Of a stretch of DNA of 64,000 nt, positions 17,553 to 25,884 are shown piece after piece; position 1 is the first letter of the stretch; each line of letters starts with the position of its first letter. The translations under genes and the position numbers were made by a program. The notes beneath the pieces are model-generated. The model had not been told where the DNA came from and searched no databases. It was given only the letters and a program-made list of their open reading frames with translations. The stretch spans positions 312,513-376,512 of the forward strand of contig NZ_LMRD01000006.1 of the NCBI RefSeq assembly GCF_001425575.1. The letters are read 5' to 3'. The stretch is from Aurantimonas sp. Leaf443. Lineage in GTDB: Bacteria; Pseudomonadota; Alphaproteobacteria; Rhizobiales; Rhizobiaceae.

Positions 17553-17804
17553 ATGAACGAGAAGTCCGGCCTTGCCTCCTACATCCTGTGGGCGCTGTGC
17601 CTCGGCGGCATCTGCGGCCTGCACCGCTTCTATCTGGGGCGGCCCTGGACCGGCCTTCTCTGGCTCTTCACCTTCGGCCTTCTGGGCATCGGGCAGCTCA
17701 TCGACCTCTTCCTCATCCCCGGCATGCTGCGCCAGGAGAATCTGGAAAAGCGGGTGCGCATGATGGAGCGCGACCGCACGCTCGGCCACCAGCGCCCGAT
17801 CTGA
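17553..17804 (+). CDS. TM2-domain membrane protein
   Basis: An 83-residue inner-membrane protein with the TM2 pattern: helix 1 (about 8-25, ILWALCLGGICGLHRFYLG) with the conserved G-x-H-R-F-Y-x-G turn, a short loop with PWTG, and helix 2 (about 34-55, LLWLFTFGLLGIGQLIDLF). A charged cytosolic tail follows. AAGGAGAG lies about 8 bases before the ATG. The function of TM2 proteins is not established. It lies 73 bases after the HerA-like gene and may be cotranscribed. Confidence 0.85.
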   Translation: MNEKSGLASYILWALCLGGICGLHRFYLGRPWTGLLWLFTFGLLGIGQLIDLFLIPGMLRQENLEKRVRMMERDRTLGHQRPI

Positions 17805-17811
17805 CCTCGGA

Positions 17812-17837
17812 CCCCCGCGCGGTCCGCCGCGCGGGGG
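17812..17837. terminator. Hairpin between convergent TM2 and Rieske-reductase genes
   Basis: CCCCCGCGC and GCGCGGGGG make a 9-bp GC stem with an 8-base loop. It lies between two convergent 3' ends. There is no T-run, so efficiency is uncertain. Confidence 0.5.
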
Positions 17838-17867
17838 CATGTTCATCTGGCGACGGCGACCGGCCGT

Positions 17868-19439
17868 TCAGGCGATGAGCGTCTTCGGGTCCCAGCCGGC
17901 GGCGGCCAGCCTGCCGGCGTCCGGCAGCGTACCGTCCATCATCAGGACGTGCAGAGCCGCCGTTCGGTCGCCCTTGCCGCAGCCGAGGCCCGCCACGACC
18001 TTGCCGTCCTTGACGTAGAAGGCGGTGTAGTCGCCGGCTTCGAGATCGCCCTCGATCTGCACCGCGTCGAAGCCCTTGGCGTGACCGACATAGCGGATCG
18101 GCGAATATTGCGCCGACCAGAAGAACGGCACGCCCGCGAAGGGCGTCTCGTCGCCCATCATCGCCCCGGCGGCGTGGCGGCCGTGCTGTTCGCCGACGCG
18201 CCAATGCTCGATGCGCAGCGGCTCCGGGCGACCGGGCAGCGGCACCTCCGCGATGTCGCCGCCGGCATGGAGACCGTCCTCGGTCATCAGATGCGCGTCG
18301 ACGGACACGCTCCGGTCCTCCTCGTCGCCCGACAGAACGGACGCGTTCGGGCGGGCGCCGACGGCGACGAGCACGAGGTCGGCCGGCAGCACGGCGCCGT
18401 CCTTCAGGCGCACGGCGACGGCGCGGCCGTTCTCCTCATCGAGCCCGGCGAACTCGGCCCTGGTCAGCACGGTCACGCCCTTGCGACGATGGCGTCCGAC
18501 GATCTCGCCCGCCACCGCCTCGCCGAACTGCTTGGCGAAGGGCAGGGTCTCCCGGGCGACGACCGTGACCGACTTGCCGGACTGGACGAGCGCCGCCGCC
18601 GCCTCCATGCCGATGAAGCCCGACCCGACGAGCACGACGCGCTCCGCCTTCGCGGCCGCCGCCTTCAGCGCCTTCGCGTCGGCATGGGTTCTAAGGGTCA
18701 GGACGTTCGAGAGCCCGAGGTCCACCCCGTCGAGCGGCGCCGCGGCGCTGCCGGGGGCGACGAAGCAACGGTCGAAGGCCAGTCCGCCCGCCGGGCCGCC
18801 CTTCGAGAAGAGGACGCGCTTCGCCGACGCGTCGACGCGCTCCACGGTTCCGGTCAGGCGTTCGATGCCGAGCGTCTCCAGCGTGTCGTGGTCGACGAGC
18901 GGCAGCTTCTCGTCGCCCGTCTTGCCCTGGAGGTAGGATTTGGAGAGGTCGGTGCGGTCGTAGGGCGGCTCGTCCTCGGCCGAGATCAGGACGATGCGTC
19001 CGTCGAAGCCGCGCTTGACGAGTTCCATCGCGCAGGCAAGGCCCGCCGCGCCCGCGCCCACGATGGCGAAGGTGCGCGTGCCCCCGGTCCGGCGGTCGCT
19101 TCCCTCCACCTCCGGGCGGTGCATCTTGGCGCCGTCGGCGATCTCGACGAAGACGCGCCCGTTCTCGACGGAGGTCTCGAAGCGATTGAGGCAGCCGTAG
19201 CCGGGCGGCTGTCTGTGGGCGCCGGTCTCGAGGTCGAACACGGCGTGGTGCCAGGGGCAGACGACGGAATTGCCGAAGCGCTGACCCTTCTTCAGCGGCG
19301 CGCCCTTGTGGGTGCAGGTGGCGCCGGTCGCCAGGACCCTGTCTCCGTCGCGCGCCAGCAGGATCTTCAGCCCGCCGGCCTCGACCTCCTCGAGGCCGGT
19401 GTCCGAGAGGTCGGCGAGGGCGCAGAGATCGTGTCGCAT
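17868..19439 (-). CDS. Rieske-FAD/NAD(P) oxidoreductase (AIFM3-like ferredoxin reductase)
   Basis: A 523-residue fusion. The N-terminal Rieske [2Fe-2S] domain (about 1-105) has ligands C42/H44 (CTHKGAPL) and C61/H64 (CPWHH). A class I pyridine nucleotide-disulfide reductase-type module follows, with FAD site VGAGAAGLACA near 126, NAD(P) site VGSGFIGMEAAAAL near 265, and a C-terminal reductase domain (about 410-523). The architecture matches bacterial ferredoxin/rubredoxin reductase-like proteins and animal AIFM3, and suggests electron transfer between NAD(P)H and an iron-sulfur partner. No oxygenase gene is nearby, so the partner is unknown. The ATG at 19439 begins the Rieske domain directly. 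Confidence 0.87.
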   Translation of the reverse strand: MRHDLCALADLSDTGLEEVEAGGLKILLARDGDRVLATGATCTHKGAPLKKGQRFGNSVVCPWHHAVFDLETGAHRQPPGYGCLNRFETSVENGRVFVEIADGAKMHRPEVEGSDRRTGGTRTFAIVGAGAAGLACAMELVKRGFDGRIVLISAEDEPPYDRTDLSKSYLQGKTGDEKLPLVDHDTLETLGIERLTGTVERVDASAKRVLFSKGGPAGGLAFDRCFVAPGSAAAPLDGVDLGLSNVLTLRTHADAKALKAAAAKAERVVLVGSGFIGMEAAAALVQSGKSVTVVARETLPFAKQFGEAVAGEIVGRHRRKGVTVLTRAEFAGLDEENGRAVAVRLKDGAVLPADLVLVAVGARPNASVLSGDEEDRSVSVDAHLMTEDGLHAGGDIAEVPLPGRPEPLRIEHWRVGEQHGRHAAGAMMGDETPFAGVPFFWSAQYSPIRYVGHAKGFDAVQIEGDLEAGDYTAFYVKDGKVVAGLGCGKGDRTAALHVLMMDGTLPDAGRLAAAGWDPKTLIA

Positions 19440-19482
19440 GGAGGAGGGTCCCGTCCGTTGTCTGGAAGCTTTCCAAACGGCG

Positions 19483-19514
19483 AAGGCCGCGGACCCGTTC
19501 CGGTCCGCGGCCTT
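19483..19514 (-). terminator. Terminator of the L,D-transpeptidase gene
   Basis: AAGGCCGCGGACC and GGTCCGCGGCCTT make a 13-bp stem with a 6-base loop (CGTTCC), 26 bases beyond the transpeptidase stop codon on the minus strand. It separates that gene from the Rieske reductase downstream. Confidence 0.7.
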
Positions 19515-19539
19515 CCGGCACATGCAGTTCTGCCTTGGC

Positions 19540-20250
19540 TCAGGCCACGACGCCCTGGGTGACGATGACGGGCGAGCCGGTCGGCACGCGGTCGTAGAGA
19601 TCGACGATGTCCTGGTTCATGAAGCGCACGCAGCCCGAGGAGTCGGCGGTGCCGATCGTCCAGTATTCCGGCGAGCCGTGCAGGCGGTAGAGCGTGTCGC
19701 GGCCGTTCTGGAAGAGATAGAGGGCGCGCGCGCCGAGCGGGTTCATGATGCCGCCCTCCATGCCGTTGGCATAGGGCTCGAGGTCGGGCTTGCGCTCGAT
19801 CATCTCGCGCGGCGGCGTCCAGGTCGGCCAGCGGCGCTTCCACTGCACGTTGGCCCGGCCGGACCAGCCGAAGCCCTCGCGGCCGACGCCGACGCCGTAG
19901 CGCATCGCGCGCCCGCCGGGCATGACGACGAAGGCGAACTTGGCCGCCGTGTCCACGACCACCGTCCCCGGCCGCTCGCCCGTCGGGTCGGCGACCTCCT
20001 GCCGGTAGTAGATCGGGTTGACGCGCCGGAGATTGATCGCCGGAATGAGATGCCCGTCATCCTCCATCGGCCCGTACATCGACACATATTGCGGATCGAC
20101 GCCGCCGAAGGCCGTCATCGGGCTCGGCGCGAAGCCGGAGACGAGGGCGCGGGTGTTGGATGTGCAGCCGGTGAGAAGGGCGCCGGCGCCGATGCCGGCC
20201 CCCAGCAAGAGACGGCGTCTCGACATCATGCGGGGATCACGGTCGTGCAT
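19540..20250 (-). CDS. L,D-transpeptidase lipoprotein (YkuD domain)
   Basis: A 236-residue exported protein. The N-terminus has three arginines at 11-13 before a hydrophobic stretch and a lipobox LTGC with C29, so it may be a Tat-type lipoprotein. The catalytic YkuD motif is complete: H191 in LHGSPEYW and C207 in SSGCVRF. Such enzymes make 3-3 peptidoglycan cross-links or attach proteins to peptidoglycan, as is common in Rhizobiales, which carry many of them. The ATG at 20250 has AAGG at a usable distance; internal ATGs at codons 8 and 9 are alternatives that would keep the arginines. Confidence 0.9.
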   Translation of the reverse strand: MHDRDPRMMSRRRLLLGAGIGAGALLTGCTSNTRALVSGFAPSPMTAFGGVDPQYVSMYGPMEDDGHLIPAINLRRVNPIYYRQEVADPTGERPGTVVVDTAAKFAFVVMPGGRAMRYGVGVGREGFGWSGRANVQWKRRWPTWTPPREMIERKPDLEPYANGMEGGIMNPLGARALYLFQNGRDTLYRLHGSPEYWTIGTADSSGCVRFMNQDIVDLYDRVPTGSPVIVTQGVVA

Positions 20251-20439
20251 CGGTCCAGCCTTCAGCGTTCCGAGGCCGTCTTGGCGCGGCCGTCGCTCTC
20301 TTCGTCCGGTGTGAACAGGGCGCGTGTGGCGAAGTTCCGGTCGAAAGCAAGGCAGGGTTAACGGTGTTGTAACGGCGCCACGTTTGCGGGCGACGGAAAG
20401 GCCGGCAACGGCCGGCAGGACGTCGTGCCGCCGCCGGTC

Positions 20440-21102
20440 TCAGCCGAGCGTCGGCAGCCCGCGCAGATCCTTCAGCACCGCGTTCGGCGGCAGGTCGCGA
20501 TACTCGTCCGGCTCCTCGCCGCGATTGATCCACACCGTGCGGAAGCCGAAGCGCGTCGCGCCAGCGATGTCCCAGCGGTTCGAGGACTGGAAGGATACGG
20601 CATCGGGATAGAGGCGGAAGGCGGTCGTGGCGAGTTCGTAGACGGCGGGCGCCGTCTTGTAGACGCCGCAGTCCTGCGCGGAGAAGACCTCGTCGAAGAG
20701 GTCCGCGAGGCCCGCCGAGCGCACGGCGCGCGCCAGCATGTCGTGCGACCCGTTGGAGAGGATGGCGAGCCGCGCGCCGCGTTCCTTCAGCGTGCGCAGC
20801 GTCGCCGGCACCTCCTCGAAACAGTCGAGGTCGCGATAGGCCTCCAGCAGCTTCTGCCGCAGCGCCCGGTCGGCGCTCGGCACCTTGGCGAAGGCGTAGT
20901 CGAGCGCGTGCTCCGTCAGCTGCCAGAAGTCGTAGGCCGTCGTCCCCATCAGGGAGCGCACCCAGGAATATTCCAGCTGCTTGCGCCGCCAGATCTCGGA
21001 GAGCGCGCGCGCGTCGGGCCCGAGGGAACCGGCATGGCGGGCCACGGCGGCATGGACGTCGAACAGCGTGCCATAGGCATCGAAGACATAAAGGGACGGC
21101 AA
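20440..21102 (-). CDS. Haloacid dehalogenase, type II (HAD superfamily)
   Basis: A 220-residue HAD-fold hydrolase of the (S)-2-haloacid dehalogenase subfamily. The nucleophile is D8 in FDAYGTLFDVHAA. The SNGS motif is in LAILSNGSHDML, the conserved lysine in GVYKTAPAVYEL, and SSNRWDIAGATRFGF is the motif III loop that in L-2-haloacid dehalogenases reads SSNxWDxxGA. This last match favours a true dehalogenase over a phosphatase, but the natural substrate is unknown. I place the start at TTG 21102, because GAGGAG sits 9 bases before it and the conserved Asp falls at residue 8; the upstream ATG at 21189 would add a non-conserved extension. Confidence 0.82.
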   Translation of the reverse strand: MPSLYVFDAYGTLFDVHAAVARHAGSLGPDARALSEIWRRKQLEYSWVRSLMGTTAYDFWQLTEHALDYAFAKVPSADRALRQKLLEAYRDLDCFEEVPATLRTLKERGARLAILSNGSHDMLARAVRSAGLADLFDEVFSAQDCGVYKTAPAVYELATTAFRLYPDAVSFQSSNRWDIAGATRFGFRTVWINRGEEPDEYRDLPPNAVLKDLRGLPTLG

Positions 21103-21309
21103 GAATCGGCTCTCCTCGGCATTGCCCTTAGCATAGGGCGGCGCGTTTGCGGAGGAAGCGCATGCCAGGGGTGACCGCCCGTCCGCCATGGGCTACAGCC
21201 GGTTGCGCCGCCCGCCGCATCCGGCGGGCGCGCCCGTATCGCCGCTCGCATCGGCCTGCGTCATGGCAGGGGCCGAGGCCGGGCGTGCCCCAGGAGGAAA
21301 GGCAGTCTC

Positions 21310-22167
21310 ATGGCGCAGGAAGCCGGCCGCACCCGCACCTATCTCGACGGCGAATGGCTGGAGGGGAACCCGCCGATCATCGGCCCGCGCAGCCACGTGT
21401 TCTGGATGGCGAGCTCGGTCTTCGACGGCGCGCGCTGGTTCGACGGCGTCGCGCCCGACCTCGACCTCCATGCCGCGCGCGTCAACCGTTCGGCGCTCGC
21501 CCTCGGCCTGTCGCCGACCATGGCGCCGGAGGAGATCGTGCGCCTCGCCTGGGAAGGCCTGTCGGGCTTCGACGGACGCACGGCCGTCTACATCCGGCCG
21601 ATGTACTGGGCGGAGGAGGGCGGCTACATGGGTGTCTCGGCCGATCCGGACTCCACGCGCTTCTGCCTCTGCCTCTACGAATCGCCGATGATCGCGGCCT
21701 CCGGCTTCACGCTCGGCGTCTCGCCCTTCCGCCGCCCGACGCCCGAGACCATGCCGACTCTCGCCAAGGCCGGCTGCCTCTATCCCAACAACGCCCGCGC
21801 CGTGCTCGAGGCGCGCGGGCGCGGCTTCGGCAACGCGCTCGTTCTCGACATGATCGGCAATGTCGCCGAGACGGGCACGTCGAACGTCTTCATGGCCCGG
21901 GACGGCATCGTCTATACGCCGGTGCCCAACGGCTCCTTCCTCGCCGGCATCACGCGCCAGCGCGTCATCGGCCTCCTGCGCGGGGCGGGCGTGGAGGTCG
22001 TCGAGAAGTCGCTGACGGTCGCCGATTTCATGGCGGCGGACGAGATCTTCTCCACCGGCAACCATTCCAAGGTGGTTCCCGTCACCGGCATCGAGGGGCG
22101 CGAACTGGCGCCCGGTCCCGTGGCCGAGCAGGCGCGTGCGCTCTACTTCGCCTTCGCCAAGGCCTGA
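21310..22167 (+). CDS. Class IV PLP aminotransferase (branched-chain aminotransferase-like)
   Basis: A 285-residue fold-type IV PLP enzyme. SVFDGARWFDG (36-46) is the BCAT substrate-binding segment, and R58 (LHAARVNRS) fits the phosphate-binding region. K153 (LAKAGCLYPN) is the likely PLP lysine, and E187 with GTSNVFM follows. It is shorter than IlvE of E. coli and lacks its exact GGNY signature, so it may act on branched-chain amino acids, D-amino acids or a related amine. AGGAGGAAAGG upstream of the ATG is a strong ribosome binding site. Neighbours (HAD hydrolase upstream, divergent; sodB downstream) give no pathway hint. Confidence 0.8.
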   Translation: MAQEAGRTRTYLDGEWLEGNPPIIGPRSHVFWMASSVFDGARWFDGVAPDLDLHAARVNRSALALGLSPTMAPEEIVRLAWEGLSGFDGRTAVYIRPMYWAEEGGYMGVSADPDSTRFCLCLYESPMIAASGFTLGVSPFRRPTPETMPTLAKAGCLYPNNARAVLEARGRGFGNALVLDMIGNVAETGTSNVFMARDGIVYTPVPNGSFLAGITRQRVIGLLRGAGVEVVEKSLTVADFMAADEIFSTGNHSKVVPVTGIEGRELAPGPVAEQARALYFAFAKA

Positions 22168-22273
22168 CGTTGGTTTTCAGCCCGGCGGGCCCTATCTAGC
22201 GGCTCGCCCATTCAGACGCGTTCAGGGCCGGCGGCCCTTCGCGCGACACACCTTAAGCCCCAAGGAGAGTCCC

Positions 22274-22873
22274 ATGGCGTTCACGCTCCCCCCTCTGCCC
22301 TACGACTACGAGGCGCTCGCGCCCTATATGTCGAAGGAGACGCTCGAGTACCATCACGACAAGCACCATCAGGCCTATGTCGACATGGGCAACAAGCTGG
22401 CGGCGGACGCCGGCATGGCCGACGCCTCGGTGGAGGAGGTCGTCAAGGCGAGCTACGGCAAGAACCAGCCGCTCTTTAACAACGCCGCGCAGCACTACAA
22501 CCACATCCATTTCTGGAAGTGGATGAAGAAGGGCGGCGGCGGCAAGAGCCTGCCGGGCGCGCTGCAGACCGCGTTCGACAGCGATCTGGGCGGTTACGAC
22601 AAGTTCCGCACCGACTTCGTCGAAGCGGGCAAGGGCCAGTTCGGCTCGGGCTGGGCCTGGGTCGCGCTGAAGGACGGCAAGCTGCAGATCATGAAGACGC
22701 CGAACGGCGAGAACCCGCTGGTGCACGGCGCCGAGCCGATCCTTGGCGTCGACGTGTGGGAGCACTCCTACTACATCGACTATCGCAACGCCCGGCCGAA
22801 ATATCTCGAAGCCTTCGTCGACAACCTCATCGACTGGGACTACGTGCTGGAGCGCTACGAGGCGGCCCGCTAA
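22274..22873 (+). CDS. sodB: Superoxide dismutase, Fe-type
   Basis: A 199-residue Fe/Mn superoxide dismutase that converts superoxide to H2O2 and O2 in the cytoplasm. Metal ligands by alignment with E. coli SodB: H27 (EYHHDKHHQAY), H77 (AAQHYNHIHFW), D160 and H164 (LGVDVWEHSYYIDY). Q73 in AAQHYNH is at the position that in iron enzymes is Gln before the second His ligand (Mn enzymes usually have Gln elsewhere), supporting Fe. There is no signal peptide. AAGGAGAG sits 8 bases before the ATG. A strong hairpin follows at 22904. Confidence 0.95.
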   Translation: MAFTLPPLPYDYEALAPYMSKETLEYHHDKHHQAYVDMGNKLAADAGMADASVEEVVKASYGKNQPLFNNAAQHYNHIHFWKWMKKGGGGKSLPGALQTAFDSDLGGYDKFRTDFVEAGKGQFGSGWAWVALKDGKLQIMKTPNGENPLVHGAEPILGVDVWEHSYYIDYRNARPKYLEAFVDNLIDWDYVLERYEAAR

Positions 22874-22903
22874 GCCCCTCGAATCCCGTTCGACCGCTCT
22901 CGA

Positions 22904-22938
22904 CGGCCCCGCGACGCCACGGCTTCGCGGGGCCGTTT
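22904..22938 (+). terminator. Terminator after sodB
   Basis: CGGCCCCGCGA and TCGCGGGGCCG make an 11-bp stem with a 10-base loop, followed by TTT. It begins 30 bases after the sodB stop. Confidence 0.8.
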
Positions 22939-23096
22939 CATGTCCGTCGGCGCCGCCTCGCGCGAGGGTCGAGGGTTGCGGGCGCAAACGCCGACGTGAT
23001 GCCCGTTCGGAACGATTCCAGATTGCGTGTCCCTGCGAACTCGGTTCCACTGGCCCCGGGAGCCGCGATCCGTGCGCCGGCCCGAGGAGAGAACCG

Positions 23097-23552
23097 ATGT
23101 CGATGAAGCTCACCCTCCTGGCCGCGGCGGCCGGGACCCTCGCGGCGCTCGCCGTCCTTCCCGCGACAGCGCAGGACACCGCGCCCATCAAGGAGCGGCA
23201 GGCGCTGATGAAGGAGAACGGCAAGGCCGCCAAGGCGGCCGGCCAGATGCTGAAGGGCGAGACGGCCTTCGACGCGGCGACGGCGGCTCAGATCTTCGCC
23301 TCGATGCACGCCACGGCCGCCAAGTTCGGCACGCTCTTCCCCGAAAATTCCAAGACCGGCGGCGATACCGAAGCCGCACCCGCCATCTGGCAGAAGCCGG
23401 CCGAGTTCCAGGCGGCCGTCGCCAAGTTCGAGGCCGACACGAAGGCGGCGTCCGAGACCAAGGTCGCCGATCTCGACGCCTTCAAGCAGGCCTTCGGCAA
23501 GGTCGCGCAGAACTGCAAGAGCTGCCACGAGAGCTTCCGGGTCGACAAGTAG
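23097..23552 (+). CDS. Cytochrome c class II (cytochrome c'/c556 type)
   Basis: A 151-residue exported haem protein. The signal peptide spans about 1-25 (ending ATAQ). The mature part is a four-helix bundle pattern with the haem motif CKSCH near the C-terminus (C140, C143, H144), the arrangement of class II cytochromes. Members of the family bind NO or transfer electrons in the periplasm. GAGGAGA precedes the ATG by 7 bases. It is followed after 45 bases by a dihaem cytochrome gene on the same strand, so the two are probably one operon. Confidence 0.9.
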   Translation: MSMKLTLLAAAAGTLAALAVLPATAQDTAPIKERQALMKENGKAAKAAGQMLKGETAFDAATAAQIFASMHATAAKFGTLFPENSKTGGDTEAAPAIWQKPAEFQAAVAKFEADTKAASETKVADLDAFKQAFGKVAQNCKSCHESFRVDK

Positions 23553-23597
23553 GCCACGGCCGGCGGCTGCGTCCGGGTCCGGGAGGGAGAAGGGCCG

Positions 23598-24542
23598 ATG
23601 GTCTCGCGCATCATCGCCGGCGCCGTCGCGCTCGTCCTGGCCGCGTCCGGCGGCTTCTACGTCCTGACCGTGCCGCAGCGCCTCGACGCCGCCGCGCTGC
23701 CCGCCGAGGGAACGGGCGACGCGGCGCGGGGCGAGCGCGTCTTCTGGGCCGGCGGCTGCACTTCCTGCCATGCCGCGAAAGCGCAGAAGGGGGACGAGCG
23801 GCTGAAGCTCGGCGGCGGCGACCCGCTGGTGACGAAGTTCGGCACGTTCCACGCCCCCAACATCTCGCCCGACCCGGCCGACGGGATCGGCGCCTGGAGT
23901 CTCGCCGACTTCGCCAACGCCATGCAGCGCGGCGTCGACCCGCAGGGCCGGCATCTCTATCCTGCCTTCCCCTACACGTCCTATGCCAACATGACGAAGG
24001 GAGACGTCGCCGACCTCTTCGCCTATCTGAAGACCCTCCCGCCCGTGGCGGGGCGCGCGGCCGGGAACGATCTGCCGTTCCCCTTCAACGTCCGGCGCGG
24101 CCTCGGCCTGTGGAAGCTCGCCTTCGCCGGCACGCCCGGACCCGTCGTCGCGCTGCCGGCCGACGCCCCGCAGCCGGTGCGCGACGGGCAGTATCTCGTC
24201 GAGGGGCCCGGCCATTGCGGCCAGTGCCACACGCCGCGCGGGCTCTTCGGGGCGGGCGGCCTCGACAGGGCGCACTGGCTCGGCGGCGCGCCGAACCCGG
24301 AGGGCGAGGGGCGCGTTCCCGACATCACGCCCTCGCCGGACGGGATCGGCGACTGGTCGCAAGGCGACATCGCGTCCTATCTCGAAAGCGGCTTCACGCC
24401 GGACTTCGACACGGTGGGCGGCTCCATGGTCGAGGTGCAGGCCAATCTCGCCAGGCTCCCGGCGGCCGACCGCGAGGCGATCGCGGCCTATCTCAAGGCG
24501 GTGCCGCCGGTCGAGGGCACGGCCGCCGCGCCCGGCGGGTGA
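23598..24542 (+). CDS. Dihaem c-type cytochrome, membrane anchored
   Basis: A 314-residue periplasmic cytochrome. An N-terminal hydrophobic helix (about 5-24) is a signal anchor. Two class I haem domains follow: CTSCH at C54-H58 and CGQCH at about residue 205. Each domain ends in a Met-bearing loop (NMTKGDVADLFAYLKTL; NLARLPAADREAIAAYLK). The layout matches cytochrome subunits of alcohol and sugar dehydrogenases and related dihaem cytochromes. GGGAGGGAGAAGGGCCG gives the ribosome binding site before the ATG. It is downstream of the cytochrome c' gene and upstream of an exported Gfo/Idh oxidoreductase, a candidate redox partner by position only. Confidence 0.87.
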   Translation: MVSRIIAGAVALVLAASGGFYVLTVPQRLDAAALPAEGTGDAARGERVFWAGGCTSCHAAKAQKGDERLKLGGGDPLVTKFGTFHAPNISPDPADGIGAWSLADFANAMQRGVDPQGRHLYPAFPYTSYANMTKGDVADLFAYLKTLPPVAGRAAGNDLPFPFNVRRGLGLWKLAFAGTPGPVVALPADAPQPVRDGQYLVEGPGHCGQCHTPRGLFGAGGLDRAHWLGGAPNPEGEGRVPDITPSPDGIGDWSQGDIASYLESGFTPDFDTVGGSMVEVQANLARLPAADREAIAAYLKAVPPVEGTAAAPGG

Positions 24543-24617
24543 GACGCGGCGCGTTCGTCGGAACGTCCGCCGCCATCCCGGATTAAGCTCTTCGCCAGTT
24601 CAGACGAGGAGCGCCTC

Positions 24618-25832
24618 TTGACCAACTCGCCCATCGATCCGACCCGTCGCCTGTTCGTCGGAACCCTCGCGCTCGGCCTTGGCGGCATCGTCGCCGGGCG
24701 CGGCGCCGCGGCGCAGGAGGCGATCCCCGCCACGCCCGTCGGCCGCCCGGAGCCCGAGCTCGAAAGCCCGCCGCCGGAACCTCTGGCGTCCCGCCTCGGC
24801 TGGGCCGTCGCCGGGCTCGGCGACTTCGCGCAGGGCTACGTCATCCCCAAGGGGCTCGGCGGCGCCCGGCGCGCGAAACTCACGGGCCTCGTTTCGGGAA
24901 ACCGCGACAAGGCGCTGAAAGTCGCCGCGCGGCAGGGCGTGCCGGAAGGCTCGATCTACGACTACGCGATGACGGGCCTTGCCGACGACGCCTCGATCGA
25001 CATCGTCTACGTCGTCACGCCCAACTCCACGCATCAGGAACTCGCCATCCGCGCGCTGGAGGCCGGCAAGCACGTGATGTGCGAGAAGCCGATGGCCAAT
25101 TCCTCGCGCGAATGCCAGCGCATGATCGATGCCGCCAAGGCCGCCGACCGCCGGCTGATGGTGGCCTACCGCGCCCACTTCGAACCGAGCAACGTGCGCG
25201 TCAAGGAGATGATCGACGCCGGCGAGATCGGCCCGATCACCTTCGCCTCGTCCGACCATCACCGCCCGCTCGACCTGTCGCTGCCGCGCGACCAGTGGCG
25301 CGCCAAACGCACGATCGCCGGCGGGGGATCGCTGGTGGATATCGGCATCTATTCGCTGAACGGGCTGATCTGGTTCCTCGGCGAGACGCCCTCGCGCGTC
25401 TGCGCCACGCTCCATTCGCCGCCGGACGATCCGCGCTTCGCCGAGGTCGAGGACCTGATGACGGCGCAGCTCGTCTTCCCCTCCGGGGCGCGCGCCAACA
25501 TCTCCTCGTCCTACTCCTCGAACACCAAGCGCATCGACCTGTTCGGCGCCAAGGCCGTCGCCAAGCTCGATCCGGCCACGTCCTACAGCGGCAACCGGCT
25601 GACGGTCTCGACGCCGGAGGCGAACGAGCAGGTCGTGACGAAGGAGCCGAGCGAGGTACAGTTCTCCAACGAGATCGACCATCTCTGCGAGGCGATCTCG
25701 ACGGGATCGGCGATCCGCACGCCCGGCGAGATGGGCCTGCGCGACGTCCACATCATCCACGCGCTCTATCGCAGCGCCGCCGAAGGGCGCTGGATCGACC
25801 TCAACGAGAACGGCTCGGCGAAGGACGGCTGA
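24618..25832 (+). CDS. Exported Gfo/Idh/MocA-family oxidoreductase (GFOR-like)
   Basis: A 404-residue protein. The N-terminus carries a twin-arginine-type signal (TRRLFVGTLALGLGG, cleavage near AAAQ at about residue 34) and a proline-rich linker (about 40-56). A Rossmann domain follows (GWAVAGLGDFAQGYV from about 61), with the conserved EKPMANSSREC. The C-terminal Gfo/Idh domain (about 190-400) includes GGGSLVDIGIYSLNGLIW. This is the plan of Zymomonas glucose-fructose oxidoreductase, exported with tightly bound NADP. The start is TTG at 24618 with GAGGAG 6 bases upstream; no ATG would keep the signal peptide. The sugar substrate is unknown. Confidence 0.85.
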   Translation: MTNSPIDPTRRLFVGTLALGLGGIVAGRGAAAQEAIPATPVGRPEPELESPPPEPLASRLGWAVAGLGDFAQGYVIPKGLGGARRAKLTGLVSGNRDKALKVAARQGVPEGSIYDYAMTGLADDASIDIVYVVTPNSTHQELAIRALEAGKHVMCEKPMANSSRECQRMIDAAKAADRRLMVAYRAHFEPSNVRVKEMIDAGEIGPITFASSDHHRPLDLSLPRDQWRAKRTIAGGGSLVDIGIYSLNGLIWFLGETPSRVCATLHSPPDDPRFAEVEDLMTAQLVFPSGARANISSSYSSNTKRIDLFGAKAVAKLDPATSYSGNRLTVSTPEANEQVVTKEPSEVQFSNEIDHLCEAISTGSAIRTPGEMGLRDVHIIHALYRSAAEGRWIDLNENGSAKDG

Positions 25833-25844
25833 CGCGCCCGCCCG

Positions 25845-25873
25845 CACGGCCGCGCCGGGACGGCGCGGCCGTG
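25845..25873. terminator. Bidirectional hairpin between convergent genes
   Basis: CACGGCCGCGCC and GGCGCGGCCGTG form a 12-bp stem with a 5-base loop, in the 52-base gap between the Gfo/Idh gene and the oligopeptidase gene. Confidence 0.7.
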
Positions 25874-25884
25874 TGGTTCCGTGG

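Noticed and set aside
23003-23035. A second copy of the 2345-2372 inverted repeat
   Set aside because: Only about nine bases (CGATTCCAG) match and the second arm is absent, so it may be chance.
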